DNA of 23,308 nt from a virus: IMG/VR virus record IMGVR_UViG_3300000117_000264, positions 1-23,308 of that record. One strand, given 5' to 3'. Shown piece by piece: positions 1-8,903 of the stretch. The notes below the pieces were generated by a model. That model did no database searches and was not told where the DNA came from. It was given only the letters and a program-made list of their open reading frames with translations. Every line of letters begins with the position of its first letter. The stretch's first letter is position 1. Both the position numbers and the translations under genes were made by a program.

Positions 1-1774
1 CGTCCCCGCTCATTCCTACGCAGGCCCAATTAGCAGAACTAAAATCTGTCGCAATAGTCCAAGTATAATCCCCTGTACCATTATCGGTAATTGAGGTGGT
101 ATTATAGCTCGCATTTACCGTCACAGTACCTGTACCGGTAAAATTTACCCATGCTTTAGAGGCAGAGGCATGATATTGCTGCCTACCGGGACTAACATAA
201 ACATTTGTGGCAGAGCCTGTTTCTTGTTCGGCTTGAGACGCAGCGTCGGGGGAACTAACTGCTTGGAAGGTAGGAGCCGCGCCGGCCCCATTACTAGTTA
301 GGACATGAGTAGCTGTACCTACCGCTACAGTAGTGGGTGCTCCGGCGGCATCCCATGTAATGAGTTCTCCGTCGGTTCCATTAGCTAGATCGGCCACATC
401 TACATTAGATAAACTGTTCCCGGTGCCATTAGCATCAAATGTTTTATTTGTAAAGGTGTCTGTAGTAGCTTTGCCCACTAGAGTATCAGTGGCAGCAGGA
501 AGTGTAAGGGTGGTAGTTCCGGCAACTGCCGTAGCATTAACAGTGGTCGTTCCACTAGTAGCACCAGCATAAATTAGTGTGCCAGAATCGAATGTCTTTG
601 CTCCAGTATTGGTCTGAATGCTGGCTAATACCATATCCCCGGCTCCAGCAGAGGTGGCGACCTGGGACTGCATCTGGAAATTCGTACCGTCATAAATGAC
701 TGTTACTATTTGTCCTGCCTCTATATCGTTATTTGCTGGGTCTTGATCGTGTTTAGTTTTAATCGCCTTCGCACCTAAACCATTAACATTTAATGTGCAA
801 GCACCTGTGTTGGCAGTATTCGCTTTAAAATGAAATAATTGTCCGGTGGCATAGGCCGCGGGAGCGGGACTCAATGTAATGACGTAAGTGTCTGAGGCTT
901 CCCCGTCAGCGGCATAATTATAGACAGAATCTTGTATTTGTAGAGGTAGGGCAGAAACGGGAATTGCTCTGCCTGTATCAGTGCCTGTGGTAGTTTCAGC
1001 AGTCGTTGCTAATTCTACAATACCTTTATTGGTAGCACTGGCATCCTCTCCTAGGATAGTAATAGTACCACTACCGTTGGTAATGTCTATGCCTTCTCCA
1101 GCAGTTAATGTGGCTTTAGCCAAAGTATTACCAGTGCTGTTACCAATGAGGAGTTGACCGTCTGTGTAAGAAGTTTGACCGGTCCCTCCTTGATTTACCG
1201 CTATAGTAGTACCTTGCCAAGTTCCTGAGGTAATAGTGCCAACCGTGGCTATGGAGCTGCCCCCTGCATACGTAGAAGCTAAATTTAAGGTAATAGACCC
1301 TGTACCATTGGTAATTTCTATTTCATCGGCTGTGCCCGTTAGAGTAGCTTTAGTTAGGGTGTTGCCGGTAGTATTCCCAATTAATAATTGTCCATTAGTA
1401 TATGTGGTATCCCCAGTACCCCCTTGATCCACTGCTATAGCGGTACCCTGCCAGGTCCCTGTAGAGATAGTACCTAGGGTAGTTATAGATGCTTGACCTA
1501 CGTAGGCGGCATCTATATCTATAGTGGGATTCCCTGAAACACCATCCCCATCAGAAACACTAATCCTACTTGCCGTGCCCGTAATAGTTCTAGAGGTATA
1601 AGTATCAGCGGCGGTCCTAGCTAAAAGACCGTTAGAGCCACCAAAGGCGGAATCGGTTAGAACCCCATCAAAGGTTAGCTGGACAGTTGTTCCAGCCACC
1701 CGCTCTCCTATTAACTTATCTCCAATCGCTATATTTCCGAGATCTGTTAAATCATTAACATTTGTGACTGCCAT
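1..1774 (-). CDS. Tail-fibre / appendage-like virion protein, 3' end outside window
   Basis: The reading frame is open from ATG at 1774 to the left edge (591 codons seen, no stop), so the C-terminus is missing. The N-terminal part is rich in Gly, Thr, Ser, Ala and Asn and contains two copies of a 78-residue module, each with a GTWQGT(T/A)IAV(N/D)QGGTG core (cores near bases 1380-1475 and 1145-1245). This motif is common in phage tail fibres and related appendage proteins. Further on come low-complexity beta-type segments such as TLTLPAATDTLVG. A ribosome binding site (AGAGGAA) lies 5-10 bases before the ATG, and the preceding gene stops 10 bases upstream, so both are probably on one message. 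The likely role is host-surface binding or a virion spike; the receptor-binding tip would lie in the missing part. Confidence 0.75.
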   Translation of the reverse strand, partial: MAVTNVNDLTDLGNIAIGDKLIGERVAGTTVQLTFDGVLTDSAFGGSNGLLARTAADTYTSRTITGTASRISVSDGDGVSGNPTIDIDAAYVGQASITTLGTISTGTWQGTAIAVDQGGTGDTTYTNGQLLIGNTTGNTLTKATLTGTADEIEITNGTGSITLNLASTYAGGSSIATVGTITSGTWQGTTIAVNQGGTGQTSYTDGQLLIGNSTGNTLAKATLTAGEGIDITNGSGTITILGEDASATNKGIVELATTAETTTGTDTGRAIPVSALPLQIQDSVYNYAADGEASDTYVITLSPAPAAYATGQLFHFKANTANTGACTLNVNGLGAKAIKTKHDQDPANNDIEAGQIVTVIYDGTNFQMQSQVATSAGAGDMVLASIQTNTGAKTFDSGTLIYAGATSGTTTVNATAVAGTTTLTLPAATDTLVGKATTDTFTNKTFDANGTGNSLSNVDVADLANGTDGELITWDAAGAPTTVAVGTATHVLTSNGAGAAPTFQAVSSPDAASQAEQETGSATNVYVSPGRQQYHASASKAWVNFTGTGTVTVNASYNTTSITDNGTGDYTWTIATDFSSANWACVGMSGD

Positions 1775-1784
1775 TTATATTCCT

Positions 1785-2441
1785 CTATACATCCGGGGAG
1801 ACTAGGATATCGTCCCCCTGACTTGTTCTTAAAGTAGTGGCTCCCCCATTAATTCCTAGATAAATATAATTATCTTCAGCAATTTTTCGGGGATAATCAG
1901 CTTCGTTAGAATAGCTTCCTGTACCGGCTCCATTAATGGCCGCTACTCTGTATGTATACTCAGCAGAAACTGAGGCTGAGGTATCATTATAATAAGTATT
2001 ACCTGAACCACTATCACTAATAAGAACTGTCCAAGCAGCACCTTGAGGTTCTTGCCTTTCTATTAGGTAACCCGTAATTTGAGACGTCCCTACGTCAACA
2101 GGCCCCCTCCAAAATAATTCTACAGTGGAACCTAGAGTGGATGCCCTAGCCTCTAATTTTTGAGGAACCCCCGGGACTCGGTTGTCTGTGTCTGGGGTTA
2201 TATACCTATCCGAGGGTTCACTACGTAAAGTTTCGGGGGAGGTGACCAAGCGTTCCTTATGCTTATACGGAATTACCTGAGGATTGATTTTATCTAGATC
2301 CCATCTACATACAACTAATCTATTCTGAAAATTCCATTTATCTCGAACCAATTGGGTATACTTACGTCGAACCTTCCTTCCGCAAACATCGCATATTACG
2401 TATACGTAATCACTGCCGGGATGTTTTACTTTAGATATCAT
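1785..2441 (-). CDS. Virion-associated protein with Cys-rich N-terminus and fibronectin type III domain
   Basis: 218 residues. The N-terminus has a CDVC pair (Cys17, Cys20) and a third cysteine at 45 (VVCRWDLD), followed by NPQ. This resembles small conserved phage proteins placed in the head-tail region that begin with a CxxC-type metal site; a fourth ligand is not obvious. Residues about 90-185 look like a fibronectin type III fold: VPQKLEARAS, then ELFWRGP, GYLIERQ and YTYRVAAINGAGTGSYSN. FN3 domains in phage virions are usually surface-exposed on tails or capsids. The gene lies between the beta-helix protein and the fibre-like protein and is probably a structural or attachment component. 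No enzymatic motif is seen. Confidence 0.6.
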   Translation of the reverse strand: MISKVKHPGSDYVYVICDVCGRKVRRKYTQLVRDKWNFQNRLVVCRWDLDKINPQVIPYKHKERLVTSPETLRSEPSDRYITPDTDNRVPGVPQKLEARASTLGSTVELFWRGPVDVGTSQITGYLIERQEPQGAAWTVLISDSGSGNTYYNDTSASVSAEYTYRVAAINGAGTGSYSNEADYPRKIAEDNYIYLGINGGATTLRTSQGDDILVSPDV

Positions 2442-2498
2442 CTCTAAGTTCCCGGAATTCTTTTTTTGTAATTATTGTAGTCTTCATGTATATAGAAA

Positions 2499-2520
2499 AT
2501 ATGCGGCCGAAGCCGCATAT
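2499..2520 (-). terminator. UUCG-tetraloop hairpin after the beta-helix gene
   Basis: A perfect 9-bp stem (ATATGCGGC / GCCGCATAT) closes a 4-base loop. On the minus strand the loop reads C(TTCG)G, the unusually stable UUCG tetraloop. It starts 8 bases past the stop of the beta-helix gene. The downstream T tract is weak (TTTCTATATA), so it may be a partial terminator or a 3'-end stabiliser / RNA-processing barrier that sets different expression levels for the capsid and fibre sections. Confidence 0.6.
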
Positions 2521-2527
2521 CTAAGTA

Positions 2528-3460
2528 TTATGTAGATACTGTAACAGGTACTAATGCACCTGACTCATCCACTGCATTACAAACATAGTTTTCACAGGAA
2601 AGTAACGATCCTGGATCTACTGCTGTTTCAGGGGCGGTAGCAAATAATGTACCCATCATATTATTGACCATAAGGCCAGTAAAAGCTACATTTAAGTCTA
2701 CTAATAGTCCTGCGGTGGTATCGGCATTGTAAATGACGTTATCTTTGATTAAAAGATTTACGCCGGCAGCACCTTCACCTATAATAGCTGCATCAGTAAA
2801 ATCACCAGAAATATGGTTATTTAAAATGCTTACATTATCACAGTCGTCTAACCGGATTGCTTCATTACATCCTGCCGCGCCTTCCTCTGCTCGTAATTTA
2901 CAATTCTCAATAATCATGCCATCCACAGCATCACAATCAATCATAGTAATAAAATCATCGCCAGTAGCGTTGAATCTAAATTCTAAATTACTTAGCAGGG
3001 CATTGTCTGCGTCTACGTTCACTCCAACAACAACTGCGGAAACATCAGCAGTTAGTGTTAAATTATGTAGGGACACATTAGCAGCATCAATTTCTACAGA
3101 ACCTCCAGTTGCTGAGAAATTAAGATCTGGACGATCATCTCCGCTACCTAGACCAATAACTGCAACCCCGATTTTATCTAAAACCAAGGAAGTAGCAGCC
3201 GCAATATCCTCCGAATGGTTAGGTCTAACCATAATAATATCACCGCGATTATCGGCACATTGACTAATAGCATAGTCGATGGTTGCATATGGTTGCAAAT
3301 AAGAACCCTTATTCCCTGCTCCGTCTGAAGCCCCTTTTTCGCCTCTTAGTAAAGCTGCTGAATTTCCTACCCAGAATACTTTCCCTGGATGGGACAGCTC
3401 TACAGGCATACCTCTAAGGAGTAACCCATTGGGAAATCCTTGGGGATAATTTGATAACAT
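2528..3460 (-). CDS. Right-handed beta-helix (pectate-lyase-like fold) virion protein
   Basis: 310 residues. The middle part (about 60-270) shows repeating short beta-strand turns typical of parallel beta-helix proteins, for example IIENCKLRAEE, VSILNNHISGDF, LLIKDNVIYNAD and LMVNNMMGT. An N-terminal stretch with KGSYLQPYATIDYAISQC resembles the start of pectate-lyase superfamily domains in phage spikes and structural proteins. No catalytic residues of a lyase can be assigned. A clear ribosome binding site (TTAGGAGAT) precedes the ATG. It sits directly after the major capsid gene and is flanked by hairpins on both sides, suggesting separately tuned expression. It may be a capsid- or tail-attached structural protein rather than an active depolymerase. 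Confidence 0.6.
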   Translation of the reverse strand: MLSNYPQGFPNGLLLRGMPVELSHPGKVFWVGNSAALLRGEKGASDGAGNKGSYLQPYATIDYAISQCADNRGDIIMVRPNHSEDIAAATSLVLDKIGVAVIGLGSGDDRPDLNFSATGGSVEIDAANVSLHNLTLTADVSAVVVGVNVDADNALLSNLEFRFNATGDDFITMIDCDAVDGMIIENCKLRAEEGAAGCNEAIRLDDCDNVSILNNHISGDFTDAAIIGEGAAGVNLLIKDNVIYNADTTAGLLVDLNVAFTGLMVNNMMGTLFATAPETAVDPGSLLSCENYVCNAVDESGALVPVTVST

Positions 3461-3476
3461 TTATATCTCCTAATTA

Positions 3477-3527
3477 ACGCTAATAGCGTCCCAATTCGCG
3501 AATCGCGAACTGAGAACACTAATTAGT
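3477..3527. repeat. Three consecutive palindromes between capsid and beta-helix genes
   Basis: The 73-base gap holds three palindromes in a row: ACGCTA-A-TAGCGT (3477-3489), TTCGCGA-A-TCGCGAA (3495-3509) and ACTAATTAGT (3518-3527). The loops are very short, so in RNA the stems would open at the tip. They directly precede the ribosome binding site of the beta-helix gene. They may form a weak attenuator or RNase-processing site, or DNA-level protein sites. Confidence 0.4.
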
Positions 3528-3533
3528 TCGATA

Positions 3534-4442
3534 TTACGCTCCAGGAGAACCGAACATACCGCGTGGATCAGTCCACCCGAATGTATACCGTTCAGAAGCC
3601 TTAAATTTCATATTGTCAGTATCAAACTCAGTATCATTATCGATTATGAGTGCTCTACGGACAAAATGTCTCATTCCATGTGGAACGTCGGTTTTAATAA
3701 ACCATGCATCTGCGTCATCTAAATAATGATTAATGCACATACCATCAGGTAAGTATCTACCTTTGTATAATACATTAATAGCATTGTTAGCTGAATCATT
3801 TTGATATTCAGATTTTAGAATTCGCTGAGCCTCAAATTCAAGCTCACGAGGTACGATTAATTTACGTCCTCTAGCTTGCATTTTTAAGCTCGCGTCATCT
3901 ACAAAACCTGCGATATCAATTAATGCTTGCTCTAAAGAAGCCTCACTTAAATCCGCGGCAGTAGCAAGTTCATTAGAAAATGTACCCCCCTTAGATAGTA
4001 AATGGGCAGAAGAACAAAGTTCTAAACCATCTGATCCAACATACGAACTATTGAATGCACGATTCAGTACATTAGCAGCAACCGTTTCTTTCACTTGCCT
4101 CATACTTTCGGCCAAGGCCTCTGAGTTAGATTTAGCAAGTTTCATATAAAGATTATCCTCAATTGCTTCTCTTGTTATAACAAAACCAAGAGCATACACA
4201 ATATGGATGTAACGCTTTAAGAAACCTTGTTGCATTGTGTCATACTGTACCGCTTCACCTTCGGGTTTAACAACCCCTAAACCAAAACCATGTACATTCA
4301 CGTCTTCTTCGAAATTCATATTTGATTGTTCAATATCAAATATTTCTGAATATTCTCCAGGAAACCTGTTATACATATTACCGAACCACTGATTTACACC
4401 AGGGCGGAGGGCTTTGGCTAATGCACCAGTATTAATAGCCAT
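3534..4442 (-). CDS. Major capsid protein
   Basis: 302 residues. Position and size fit a phage major head protein: it follows the scaffold and decoration-like genes and precedes virion appendages. Features consistent with an HK97-fold head subunit include an N-terminal arm (GVNQWFGNMYNRFPGEYSEI), a spine-helix-like region rich in Ala, Glu and Ser (residues about 115-150, AESMRQVKETVAANVLNRAF), and a C-terminal beta-rich region with TFGWTDPRGMFGSPGA. Similar sequences occur among podovirus and Mu gpT-like head proteins. No separate head protease gene is seen between portal and capsid, so assembly probably uses a scaffold without proteolytic maturation. Confidence 0.75.
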   Translation of the reverse strand: MAINTGALAKALRPGVNQWFGNMYNRFPGEYSEIFDIEQSNMNFEEDVNVHGFGLGVVKPEGEAVQYDTMQQGFLKRYIHIVYALGFVITREAIEDNLYMKLAKSNSEALAESMRQVKETVAANVLNRAFNSSYVGSDGLELCSSAHLLSKGGTFSNELATAADLSEASLEQALIDIAGFVDDASLKMQARGRKLIVPRELEFEAQRILKSEYQNDSANNAINVLYKGRYLPDGMCINHYLDDADAWFIKTDVPHGMRHFVRRALIIDNDTEFDTDNMKFKASERYTFGWTDPRGMFGSPGA

Positions 4443-4455
4443 CTGTTATTCCCCC

Positions 4456-5040
4456 TTAAATTTCAGTCAGATTGGTGGCAGAAGCATTAACCTCTGTATG
4501 CAAGTTAGCCGAAACTAACCATTTTGCATGTTCACCGACTGCGTTATTAGGACGATTAACTAGGGCTTCTAGTCTCCAGGTATTATCTGTAGCTAGTGCT
4601 GCATTATCAATCTCGTATTTAGAGCGTCCAATAGTAGTATCTGCATCGATAGCGGCAACGGAATCGATGTGTTCACCGATATTCACTACTGCTAAGGCTG
4701 TACCACCAGAAACCTCTTGCACTTCGAATAGAAGGTCAGGGTCATCAGCTACTAAAACATAGCCGGTGTCTGCGGAGGCGAGATAGCCTACCTGCTCAAG
4801 ATCACTCTCTTTGGGTTCTATTGCAACTACTACACCAGTAATTGCCGCTCCCGTTGTTGCTCGAACGATTTCAGGGCCACCATCAGGATCCGAGGAATTT
4901 GTTGCTCGGATAACTGGGTCACCTACTCCGATAATACCAGCCGTAGCGCTTTTATAGTAGCGACGTGCTATGCCACTATAAGGTTTACCACTTCGATATT
5001 TAACGGGGGTGAAACCGCGAGGGGCATCTAAATTTGCCAT
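4456..5040 (-). CDS. Capsid decoration / head-stabilising-like protein
   Basis: 194 residues, directly upstream of the capsid gene. The start MANLDAPRGFTPVKYRSG, the central GDPVIRATN and the stretch ITGVVVAIEP...GYVLVADDPDLLFEVQE are typical of a conserved phage structural protein encoded just before the major capsid gene in many podoviruses and siphoviruses. The composition is beta-rich, with few Cys or Trp. By position it is likely a capsid-surface (cement) or head-completion protein, but no experimentally named homologue can be assigned from sequence alone. Confidence 0.55.
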   Translation of the reverse strand: MANLDAPRGFTPVKYRSGKPYSGIARRYYKSATAGIIGVGDPVIRATNSSDPDGGPEIVRATTGAAITGVVVAIEPKESDLEQVGYLASADTGYVLVADDPDLLFEVQEVSGGTALAVVNIGEHIDSVAAIDADTTIGRSKYEIDNAALATDNTWRLEALVNRPNNAVGEHAKWLVSANLHTEVNASATNLTEI

Positions 5041-5070
5041 TTTTTTACCTCACATAATAAAGTTGATTTA

Positions 5071-5499
5071 TTACGCTTTTGATCCATCGGTCCTACTTAG
5101 AGATCCATACATACCGGATTTCTTATGTTCGCCGCTTCGATCAAAAGCGGATTCTCTCTCATCAATTAATCTCTGTTGTTCTGCTTTATCCGCTTCATAC
5201 CACTCGATAGGGATTTCCATCAGAACTGCATGTTTAGCATCAGCTTTAGGATCTCGGTTGACCACTCGTCTTACCGTACTTCCCATTTGCCCTTCAATAT
5301 GTGCTAAACCGTCATGAGTTGTTTCAATATCGCCGTCCGCTATCGTCCAGCCTGCCTTCAAAAAAGCATCAATTCTACCAGGTTTATCTATTACCATCCG
5401 GCGTTTAAACCCATCCCGTTCCTCCGCAACACAAATTTTTTGTTTATGTAAAGGAACTCGCTCTGGCCTCTTCTCGGCCCGTTTGTCATCTTTTTTCAT
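5071..5499 (-). CDS. Conserved phage head-region protein of unknown function
   Basis: 142 residues, highly charged at both ends. The pattern RVPLHKQKICVAEERDGFKRR followed by a K/R-rich turn, a FLKAGWTIADGD segment and AVLMEIPIEWYEADKAEQQ matches, from memory, a small protein often found between scaffold and capsid genes. Its ATG overlaps the scaffold stop codon (TAATG), which implies translational coupling. No enzymatic motif is visible. It may be a minor virion protein or assembly factor. Confidence 0.5.
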   Translation of the reverse strand: MKKDDKRAEKRPERVPLHKQKICVAEERDGFKRRMVIDKPGRIDAFLKAGWTIADGDIETTHDGLAHIEGQMGSTVRRVVNRDPKADAKHAVLMEIPIEWYEADKAEQQRLIDERESAFDRSGEHKKSGMYGSLSRTDGSKA

Positions 5500-6332
5500 T
5501 ATTTCAAATCTCCATTGGAAACTAATTGTTTAATGTACTCGTCGATAGACATTACGCCCATCTTCTCGAAATCCTGGGCAGTTTGTTTCTGCTCCGGATT
5601 TAAATCCCCTAGGGAAAATTTCTTTTTCCTACCTGTGGGATTAGAGACATTACTATCATACCCAGATTCTACCGCAGCTCTACTAACTACCTTCTCCTGC
5701 TCTGGAGGAGGATTAAAATAATCTGGAAATTTTTGTCGTACATGCTCATCTAATAGAGCCATGTGTTCTTGTGGGGATAAATTATAAGCCACCAAATCAG
5801 CATCCCTCTGTACCACCCATCTCTGCATCTCGAGAGCTTCAAATGATTTGTCTTGTAACCAATCCGCATGAGCTTCCTGGAATTCTACCACTGCTTCCGG
5901 GATGGGCTCAGGTTTAACTAAATTATCCTTTTCTTGCTGTATACGTTGGGCTTCTTCCTCATCCCCATTGTATACCGCCGTTTTATGTTCTTTTTCTAAG
6001 TCTCGGAGAGCCCGGTTATACGCATGACTCTCTAATTTTTCCATGTGCGCCTTCAATTCATTTATAGTGCGGCGCATCTGCTTATTCTCTTTTCCGCGGG
6101 CTTTTATTTCCTGATAAAGTGGCTCCGCACGAGCCCACTCCTCAGCAGATTTGGTTCCTTCTGGATTCCAGCCCTTGGCTTTTTGTTCTTTTTCAAATTC
6201 GTTTAATACTTTTTCTTCGGAGACTTGGACTTCTTCATTGGGCTCTTGTTTCTTCTCTTCTTCCGGGGGTTCATTAGTTATTCCTTCTTGATTTAAAAGT
6301 TCTTTTACTTGCTGCACTGCATCATCAGACAT
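5499..6332 (-). CDS. Head scaffolding protein
   Basis: 277 residues. The N-terminal 60 are very acidic and Pro/Glu rich (NEPPEEEKKQEPNEE). Residues about 95-165 are a predicted coiled coil (KENKQMRRTINELKAHMEKL), and the C-terminus is a charged helical segment ending in DFEKMGVMSIDEYIKQLVSN, resembling the C-terminal capsid-binding helix of many podovirus scaffolds. Placement between portal and capsid genes supports an internal scaffold that directs procapsid assembly and is later released. The start overlaps the end of the GroES-like gene by 8 bases. Confidence 0.7.
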   Translation of the reverse strand: MSDDAVQQVKELLNQEGITNEPPEEEKKQEPNEEVQVSEEKVLNEFEKEQKAKGWNPEGTKSAEEWARAEPLYQEIKARGKENKQMRRTINELKAHMEKLESHAYNRALRDLEKEHKTAVYNGDEEEAQRIQQEKDNLVKPEPIPEAVVEFQEAHADWLQDKSFEALEMQRWVVQRDADLVAYNLSPQEHMALLDEHVRQKFPDYFNPPPEQEKVVSRAAVESGYDSNVSNPTGRKKKFSLGDLNPEQKQTAQDFEKMGVMSIDEYIKQLVSNGDLK

Positions 6333-6681
6333 TGTTCACCTCTATTCTTTCCTCTGGGAATATCGCTTCGATATCTCGGTCATTAATAACTCGATATACC
6401 TCACCTTCTTCTATATCAGACAAATCATCACCAGAATACTTGCAAATTAGTACGCAATCTCCTATACTGGCCCATGGAGTACCGTCATCAAATGACTTCC
6501 ATGCTGTAGGACCTATGTCTACTACATATGCCTTTTGGGTTGCCCGTTGCTCTAATTCTCGGGTTGTTTTAGTCTTTACCTTAGTTATTATACCTCCTTC
6601 CGACATTTCTTCCGACCTCTGGTCCATCTCCTCAAGTTTAACTAAAACTCGATAACCTGCGGGTTTAACTTTCTTCGTCAT
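6325..6681 (-). CDS. GroES-like co-chaperonin
   Basis: 118 residues with the order of elements of a Cpn10 fold: GYRVLVKLEEMD near the N-terminus, a candidate flexible mobile loop (about 21-36, ending EGGIITKV, compare GGIVL in GroES), AYVVDIGPTAW, GDCVLICKYSGDDL and a final YRVINDRDIEAIF strand. Phage co-chaperonins of this kind, such as T4 gp31, pair with host GroEL to fold the capsid protein. Here the gene sits between portal and scaffold, which fits that role. The fold call is from motif order only; binding to host GroEL is inferred. It overlaps both neighbours slightly and is probably translationally coupled. Confidence 0.65.
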   Translation of the reverse strand: MTKKVKPAGYRVLVKLEEMDQRSEEMSEGGIITKVKTKTTRELEQRATQKAYVVDIGPTAWKSFDDGTPWASIGDCVLICKYSGDDLSDIEEGEVYRVINDRDIEAIFPEERIEVNNV

Positions 6682-6895
6682 TATTTAGATCCTCTATGGA
6701 TAGATTGATTAATTGGTCAAGTATATCTCTCATACCTGCTAATTCACATAACTTTAATTGGCCTCCCTCTTTGAGGATTACAGACCTACTAAGCATATCT
6801 TCCTCTATAAAGCGTTGTTTCTCTTTCGCCCAGGTGAATACTGCTTTAGTTATCGCTTCCTGTTTCCAGTAACCGAATTCTTGCTTACTTAGCAT
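6665..6895 (-). CDS. Small conserved head-region protein, function unknown
   Basis: 76 residues, mostly alpha-helical with alternating charge (YWKQEAITKAVFTWAKEKQ; MRDILDQLINLSIEDL). Many phages with this type of portal carry a small gene of this size directly after it, but the function is not known to me. It overlaps the portal 3' end by 11 bases and the GroES-like gene by 17, so it is part of the same coupled message. No membrane segment or cysteine pair suggests a specific role. Confidence 0.5.
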   Translation of the reverse strand: MLSKQEFGYWKQEAITKAVFTWAKEKQRFIEEDMLSRSVILKEGGQLKLCELAGMRDILDQLINLSIEDLNNDEES

Positions 6896-8900
6896 CTTTC
6901 TCGTCTTTCTTAGCTATCTCAGCCGCCTTTTGGGCTAGTTCAACCTCTTTCATGGCCTGACCATGCTTATCGGAATCAATTTTCCTGGCAGTATCTGCTG
7001 CCTTAATTTCTTCCTCGTACTGCATCTTTTCTACCACCGTAGTCATCTTGGCACGGTTTACTAGAGCATCTTGCTGCATTTTCCACACCCTAGCAACAGA
7101 TTCCGCTATACGGGCATCTGCTTCTTCATTCGCTTTCGCTATTTTTTGCAATTCTAATTGATTCTTCTCTGCGGAGAGTGTGGCGTCTGCCGATAATTTG
7201 GCCACCTCAGCCTGTAATTTTTGTACCTCAGCAAGAGCTTTCTGTATCTCCGGAGGAGGAGGAGCATTTGGATCTGGGTCAGGGAGGAGACGTTTTTTAT
7301 CTTCCTCGTCTAATTGAATGGCTTCTAATACCATCTCATCGGCTGCTCTTCTGTCTACTGTAGCTAATTGTTGTATAACATTGGCTCTAATAAGCCTCTG
7401 CTGATCTGAGGATAACAATGGATCTGCAATTGGCAGGATATCCATAGTTTCAATTTCAAAATCTTGTTTAACGTTCGCTTCAGGGTCATCCAACACAGCT
7501 GAATATTCTTTCTGGGTTAAATGTTCCCTATTCAATTCATAAATTTTCTGATATTCACGTTTTAGGCTTCTATACACCCGCTTATTCACGGCGGTATATA
7601 CCTTAGTACCTTGGTCTATCAATTGGCTAATCGTTGTACTAGCAACGTTTTGAGCGGGCTGTTTCCCTAAAAGTACATCAGTAGTAGAGGATAGATCCTG
7701 AGCCGTTTGCATTAAAAGACCCAATAATTGGAATAATGTAGCAGAAGGTTCCTTAAACGGGAGGTTAAAAAATTGTTTGTCGAGTGACTCCCCAGATGGG
7801 GCGTCTATTTTCTGGTATACCCCCATTTTAGCCTTCAAATCACCGGCTTTAAGTCGTAATCTATTACTGTAAAATCCCCCTTGCGTATTACTTAGGGTTC
7901 CTGCGTCAATTAATTGATTGATTAAGGTGTTTATTGCTGTATTCAGGGGTAATAAAAACTGTCCAAACCCCATACTGTAGAATCCCCCATCAGGGGAGCG
8001 GATGAAATGGTAATCCGTGAAGTATTGTATAGGTTCAATACTTTGTACTACGTTATTTACCTTATTAATTTTTTTAAATCTAGGTAGAATCCTGAAAATT
8101 CGCTTAGAATCCTTATGTAAAGTAACAATATAGGGTTCTTTGTATCCATCTCCATCTAAATCCCACCAACAGTGCTGTTCCAACACTTCTATAGGATAAT
8201 CCTCATCCTCTACGGAGGCATAGTCTGAAGGTCGTAGAGTTTCTAGATCGATATCATCTAAATATAAGCCCTTACGTTGTCTTTCTAGTATGTCATTAGT
8301 ATATAATGTGAGTATATGTGTGACTCTGCGGGCTGAGTCTAAGCTCTGCGCGGCATAATTCACACATATCTTCTCAGGAACACATAATTCACTAATACAA
8401 CGTCTTTCAACCTCACTATAGTACGTTTTTTTGAATACCGTACCTAATACAGGGAGAGTTTGAAGGAGTTTGTCTATTCCGTCCTCCCAATCAGGAGATT
8501 TTTGTAATAATTGATATGACATATAGGTTGTTACCCTATCTGCCCTTCTTCGTTTGTTTCCCTGAGGGTCTTTACCTATAATAGACCCTTTAACTATCTT
8601 CTCATTTTGGATAATTTCAGGTAATGTTCTAGAGGCGTAGTCGATGCAGGCTCTTGTGATGATAGGCATCTTAATATTAGCCGCCCCCGGCCAAGGAAAA
8701 GATTTAGGCTCCATTACTTGTTTAGCTATTCCCATAGCTTGTTCTATGGTATGGCTCCACTCGGCTCTGCTATCCTCATCTAATTCATAACCCCTTACCG
8801 CAGATTTAGCCATGTGGGCTAGGGTTTCGTTATCCAATAATTCCGCAATGTTATTAGATTTTTGTAACTCTTCCAGTGAAAGAGAGTCATATTCCGCCAT
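6885..8900 (-). CDS. Portal protein
   Basis: 671 residues, in the size range of podovirus portals. It lies immediately after the large terminase gene. Characteristic parts are the N-terminal SFPWPGAANIKMPIITRACIDYAS, the LPVLGTVFKKTYYSE segment, the central FHFIRSPDGG-like region and GFGQFLLPLNTAINTLINQL, and LLGKQPAQNVASTTISQLID. The last 130 residues are a long Lys/Glu/Ala-rich coiled coil, plausible for a barrel or tail extension. The product would be a dodecameric ring at one head vertex, serving as the DNA channel and docking site for terminase and tail. The start is supported by an AGGA site 9 bases upstream. Confidence 0.85.
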   Translation of the reverse strand: MAEYDSLSLEELQKSNNIAELLDNETLAHMAKSAVRGYELDEDSRAEWSHTIEQAMGIAKQVMEPKSFPWPGAANIKMPIITRACIDYASRTLPEIIQNEKIVKGSIIGKDPQGNKRRRADRVTTYMSYQLLQKSPDWEDGIDKLLQTLPVLGTVFKKTYYSEVERRCISELCVPEKICVNYAAQSLDSARRVTHILTLYTNDILERQRKGLYLDDIDLETLRPSDYASVEDEDYPIEVLEQHCWWDLDGDGYKEPYIVTLHKDSKRIFRILPRFKKINKVNNVVQSIEPIQYFTDYHFIRSPDGGFYSMGFGQFLLPLNTAINTLINQLIDAGTLSNTQGGFYSNRLRLKAGDLKAKMGVYQKIDAPSGESLDKQFFNLPFKEPSATLFQLLGLLMQTAQDLSSTTDVLLGKQPAQNVASTTISQLIDQGTKVYTAVNKRVYRSLKREYQKIYELNREHLTQKEYSAVLDDPEANVKQDFEIETMDILPIADPLLSSDQQRLIRANVIQQLATVDRRAADEMVLEAIQLDEEDKKRLLPDPDPNAPPPPEIQKALAEVQKLQAEVAKLSADATLSAEKNQLELQKIAKANEEADARIAESVARVWKMQQDALVNRAKMTTVVEKMQYEEEIKAADTARKIDSDKHGQAMKEVELAQKAAEIAKKDEKDAK

Positions 8901-8903
8901 CTA

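Noticed and set aside
2733-3263. 176-residue plus-strand frame opposite the beta-helix gene
   Set aside because: It lacks a ribosome site and lies entirely within a well-supported minus-strand gene with a beta-helix pattern.
5131-5153. CCGCTT/AAGCGG hairpin as a regulatory element
   Set aside because: It lies inside the coding part of the 142-residue gene and has no T tract or nearby start, so there is no support beyond the short stem.
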